NCBI GenBank assembly: GCA_963714405.1
Contig: CAVQOH010000002.1
Span: 992,001 to 1,056,000 of the forward strand
DNA from: JAZGGS01 sp963714405
Lineage (GTDB): Bacteria; Bacteroidota; Ignavibacteria; Ignavibacteriales; Ignavibacteriaceae
Length of the DNA stretch: 64,000 nucleotides
Direction: 5' to 3'
Shown here: positions 62,073 to 64,000 of the stretch, piece by piece
Position numbering within the stretch: position 1 is the stretch's first letter
Layout of the letters: each line of letters opens with the position of its first letter
Translations under genes and position numbers: made by a program
The notes under the pieces: generated by a model
The model's input: the letters and a program-made list of their open reading frames with translations, nothing else
Told to the model about the DNA's origin: nothing
The model's database searches: none

Positions 62073-63155
62073 ATGAAAAAAACAAAATTATTTGATATTC
62101 ATAAAAAAGCTAATGCAAAAATTGTTGATTTTGCAGGTTACCAAATGCCCGTTCAATATTCATCAATTTTAGCTGAGCATAAAGCTGTGCGCGATTCTGT
62201 CGGAGTGTTTGATGTTTCCCACATGGGTGAGATTTTTATAGAAGGAAATAACGCTCTCGATTTTATACAACATATTACAATTAATGATGCCTCAAAACTT
62301 ACCGTTGGCAAAGTTCAATATTCTGCAATGTGTTATGAAAACGGAGGAATTGTTGATGATCTGCTAGTTTATAAACTCGCTGAGAATAAATATATGCTGG
62401 TTGTAAATGCAGCCAACATCCAAAAAGATTATAACTGGATGATGGAAAACAATAGCTTTAGTGTTGAAATAAAAAATTCAAGTGAAGATTATTCTTTACT
62501 AGCTTTGCAAGGACCCAATTCAGAATTAGTGCTACAGAAACTGATGGACAACAAGATAAACCTGGAATATTATAGTTTTAAAGTGGATAAGGTTGCCGGA
62601 AACGAAATGATTGTATCACGAACTGGTTATACAGGCGAGATAGGCTTCGAACTTTATTTTAAAGGAGATGAAAAAGCAGCACATCATATTTGGAATGAAA
62701 TATTTACAGCAGGCAAAAAATATGATATTCAACCTGCCGGGCTTGCTGCAAGGGATTCATTAAGACTCGAAATGGGATTTTGCTTATACGGAAATGATAT
62801 TGATGAAACAACTAACCCTATTGAAGCAGGTCTTGGATGGATTACAAAGCTTGACAAGGGAAATTTTATTGGTTCTGAATCAATAAATAAAGTAAAAGAA
62901 AACGGTATTGAAAGAAAACTGTGTGCAATGATTTCCGATGAAAAATTTTTTCCGAGAAAAGGATATGATATTGTTAAAGACAATGTAAAAATCGGTTCAA
63001 TTACCAGCGGAACGGTTAGCCCTGTTCTTGAAAAACCAATTGCACTTGGTTATATAAAATCAGATTATAATAAAATCGGTTCAGAAGTAAAATTTTCAAT
63101 TAGAGGAAAAGATTTTAAAGCAACAGTTGTTAAGCTTCCGTTTGTTAAAAAGTAA
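62073..63155 (+). CDS. gcvT: Aminomethyltransferase, glycine cleavage T-protein
   Basis: 360 residues: AGYQMPVQYSSILAEHKAVRDSVGVFDVSHMGE, GGIVDDLLVYK, LQGPNSE, SRTGYTGEIGFELY, GLAARDSLRLEMGFCLYGNDID, all GcvT blocks. It takes the aminomethyl group from the H-protein onto tetrahydrofolate. It follows fsa by 15 bases and precedes comB by 15; gcvH and gcvP are not in the window. Confidence 0.94.
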   Translation: MKKTKLFDIHKKANAKIVDFAGYQMPVQYSSILAEHKAVRDSVGVFDVSHMGEIFIEGNNALDFIQHITINDASKLTVGKVQYSAMCYENGGIVDDLLVYKLAENKYMLVVNAANIQKDYNWMMENNSFSVEIKNSSEDYSLLALQGPNSELVLQKLMDNKINLEYYSFKVDKVAGNEMIVSRTGYTGEIGFELYFKGDEKAAHHIWNEIFTAGKKYDIQPAGLAARDSLRLEMGFCLYGNDIDETTNPIEAGLGWITKLDKGNFIGSESINKVKENGIERKLCAMISDEKFFPRKGYDIVKDNVKIGSITSGTVSPVLEKPIALGYIKSDYNKIGSEVKFSIRGKDFKATVVKLPFVKK

Positions 63156-63170
63156 GGGTAATGTAATTCC

Positions 63171-63908
63171 ATGAATATAAACGTAATATTTTCACCTGTT
63201 AATAAAGATGAACTTTACTTTACGGGTAAAACCACTGTTGTAATAGATGTGCTTCGTGCTTCAACAACAATAATTACTGCGCTTTCAAATGGTGCTAAAG
63301 AAGTAGTACCGGTTGCTACGGTAGAATTTGCAGTGAAAGTTTCAGGGGGAATGTTTGGTGGGCATACTTTGCTTTGTGGGGAAAGGAACACCAAGAAAAT
63401 TGAAGGGTTTGCTCTTGGTAATTCACCCGCTGAGTTTAAACGCAAGATTATTAAAGATAAATCAATTGTTTACTATACAACTAATGGCACAAAAGCAATT
63501 GTTAAAGCAAAATTTTCTGAAAACTTATTTGTTTGCGCATTTAATAATATTAGTGCTGTAGCAAAAACACTTGCTAAGTTAAATAAAGATGTGGAAATTT
63601 TGTGTGCTGGTAATAATAACATGTTTTCTATGGAAGATTCAGTTTGCGCGGGCAAGCTTGTTAGAGAATTGCTAAATATAAAAAAAGAAGTGAATCTATC
63701 TGATTCAGCAAGATGTGTGGTTTCACTGGATGATACCTTTGGTAATGATATTTTAAAAATGCTTAAAGAAACTGAACACGGGAAACTACTTTCCATTTCA
63801 GGATTTGATGACGATTTAAAAATTTGCAGTGAATTTAGTATAAGCGACACTATTCCTCAATTAAATGGGAATGCGCTGCATTTATATAAAGAAAAAATGA
63901 CATCTTAA
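63171..63908 (+). CDS. comB: 2-phosphosulfolactate phosphatase family protein
   Basis: 245 residues: VVIDVLRASTTIITALSNGAKEVVPV, LCGERNTKKIEGFALGNSPAEF, TTNGTKAI, CAGNNNMFSMEDSVCAGKLV, the ComB signatures. In methanogens the enzyme is in coenzyme M synthesis; in bacteria that lack it, the homologue likely removes phosphate from another small substrate. Cotranscribed with gcvT by spacing. As coenzyme M is unlikely here, treat the name as family only. Confidence 0.88.
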   Translation: MNINVIFSPVNKDELYFTGKTTVVIDVLRASTTIITALSNGAKEVVPVATVEFAVKVSGGMFGGHTLLCGERNTKKIEGFALGNSPAEFKRKIIKDKSIVYYTTNGTKAIVKAKFSENLFVCAFNNISAVAKTLAKLNKDVEILCAGNNNMFSMEDSVCAGKLVRELLNIKKEVNLSDSARCVVSLDDTFGNDILKMLKETEHGKLLSISGFDDDLKICSEFSISDTIPQLNGNALHLYKEKMTS

Positions 63909-63926
63909 AAATATTTTTTTGCATTA

Positions 63927-64000
63927 ATGGCTGTTAAAAGAAAAAAAATACAAAAGACAAAAAACAATTCTACAGCAAACTTATTCTTTTCTATATCTCG
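63927..64000 (+). CDS. Start of a further gene, cut by the window end
   Basis: An ATG at 63927 opens MAVKRKKIQKTKNNSTANLF and continues into a hydrophobic run at the edge. A basic opening followed by a membrane segment fits FtsK/SpoIIIE DNA translocases among others. Only about 24 codons are visible, so this is a guess. It starts 18 bases after comB. Confidence 0.4.
   Translation, partial: MAVKRKKIQKTKNNSTANLFFSIS

Noticed and set aside
63473..63850. A 125-residue minus-strand frame opposite comB.
   Set aside because: Complement of conserved ComB coding sequence.
1..64000. tRNA, rRNA, CRISPR or insertion-sequence features.
   Set aside because: No T-loop-like string with an acceptor stem, no spaced direct repeats and no transposase frame were seen; a covariance-model scan would be needed to rule out small RNA genes fully.

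Overview
The window is AT-rich, gene-dense bacterial chromosome. The best guess at the host is a member of the Ignavibacteria (Ignavibacteriales / Chlorobi-side of the FCB group). The grounds are two proteins with the type IX secretion style C-terminal signature (NYPNPFNP), a mitochondrial-type citrate synthase, many lipoproteins and outer-membrane barrels, and one promoter of the Bacteroidetes type (TTG, about 20 bases, TATATTTG) before rimP. This is an inference from sequence character only. I see no rRNA, tRNA, CRISPR array, prophage or insertion sequence.

Layout. 1-16.2 kb: mixed housekeeping and envelope genes. They include a 5'-truncated membrane coiled-coil protein, an MFS transporter, a secreted esterase, a DUF1684 lipoprotein, a tightly coupled three-gene run (exported PIMT-like methyltransferase, membrane protein with a spermidine-synthase-like domain, PflA-like radical SAM enzyme), an aldo/keto reductase, an EamA transporter, a glyoxalase-fold protein, DUF2461, a YiiX-like hydrolase, and an ECF sigma factor operon with two DUF4252 proteins. 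16.3-30.7 kb, all minus strand: a small barrel protein, a GH13 amylase whose frame is broken twice, a 694-residue coiled-coil protein, a PAP2-type membrane protein, a 1610-residue acyl-CoA-synthetase/GNAT fusion, citrate synthase, a beta-CASP nuclease, and a T9SS-tail protein whose tail is scrambled. 30.8-34.3 kb: an apparent restriction-modification pair with a META-domain lipoprotein between methyltransferase and nuclease, directly behind lhgO. 34.4-42.8 kb: YceI, LOG-like, HerA-like ATPase, YegP-like, small enzymes, a DedA-like protein, malQ (one frameshift) and a thioredoxin lipoprotein. 43-50.2 kb: an accessory envelope cluster (two unrecognised lipoproteins, an outer-membrane barrel fused to a transglutaminase-like domain, a FecR-domain protein, a T9SS subtilase). 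50.3-59.6 kb: the classic translation/RNA operon LapA-like, rimP-nusA-infB-rbfA-truB-ribF-rpsO-pnp. 59.8-63.9 kb: RNase G/E, transaldolase-like fsa, gcvT, comB and the first codons of another gene.

Two themes stand out. First, four otherwise well-conserved genes (the amylase, the T9SS-tail protein, malQ, infB) carry small indels. In malQ and infB it is one surplus A in an AAAA run. Because infB is essential, sequencing or assembly error is the simplest explanation for at least that case. Second, the most promising undescribed material is the envelope cluster at 43.1-47.9 kb, the 1610-residue fusion protein, and the restriction-modification cassette with an embedded lipoprotein.
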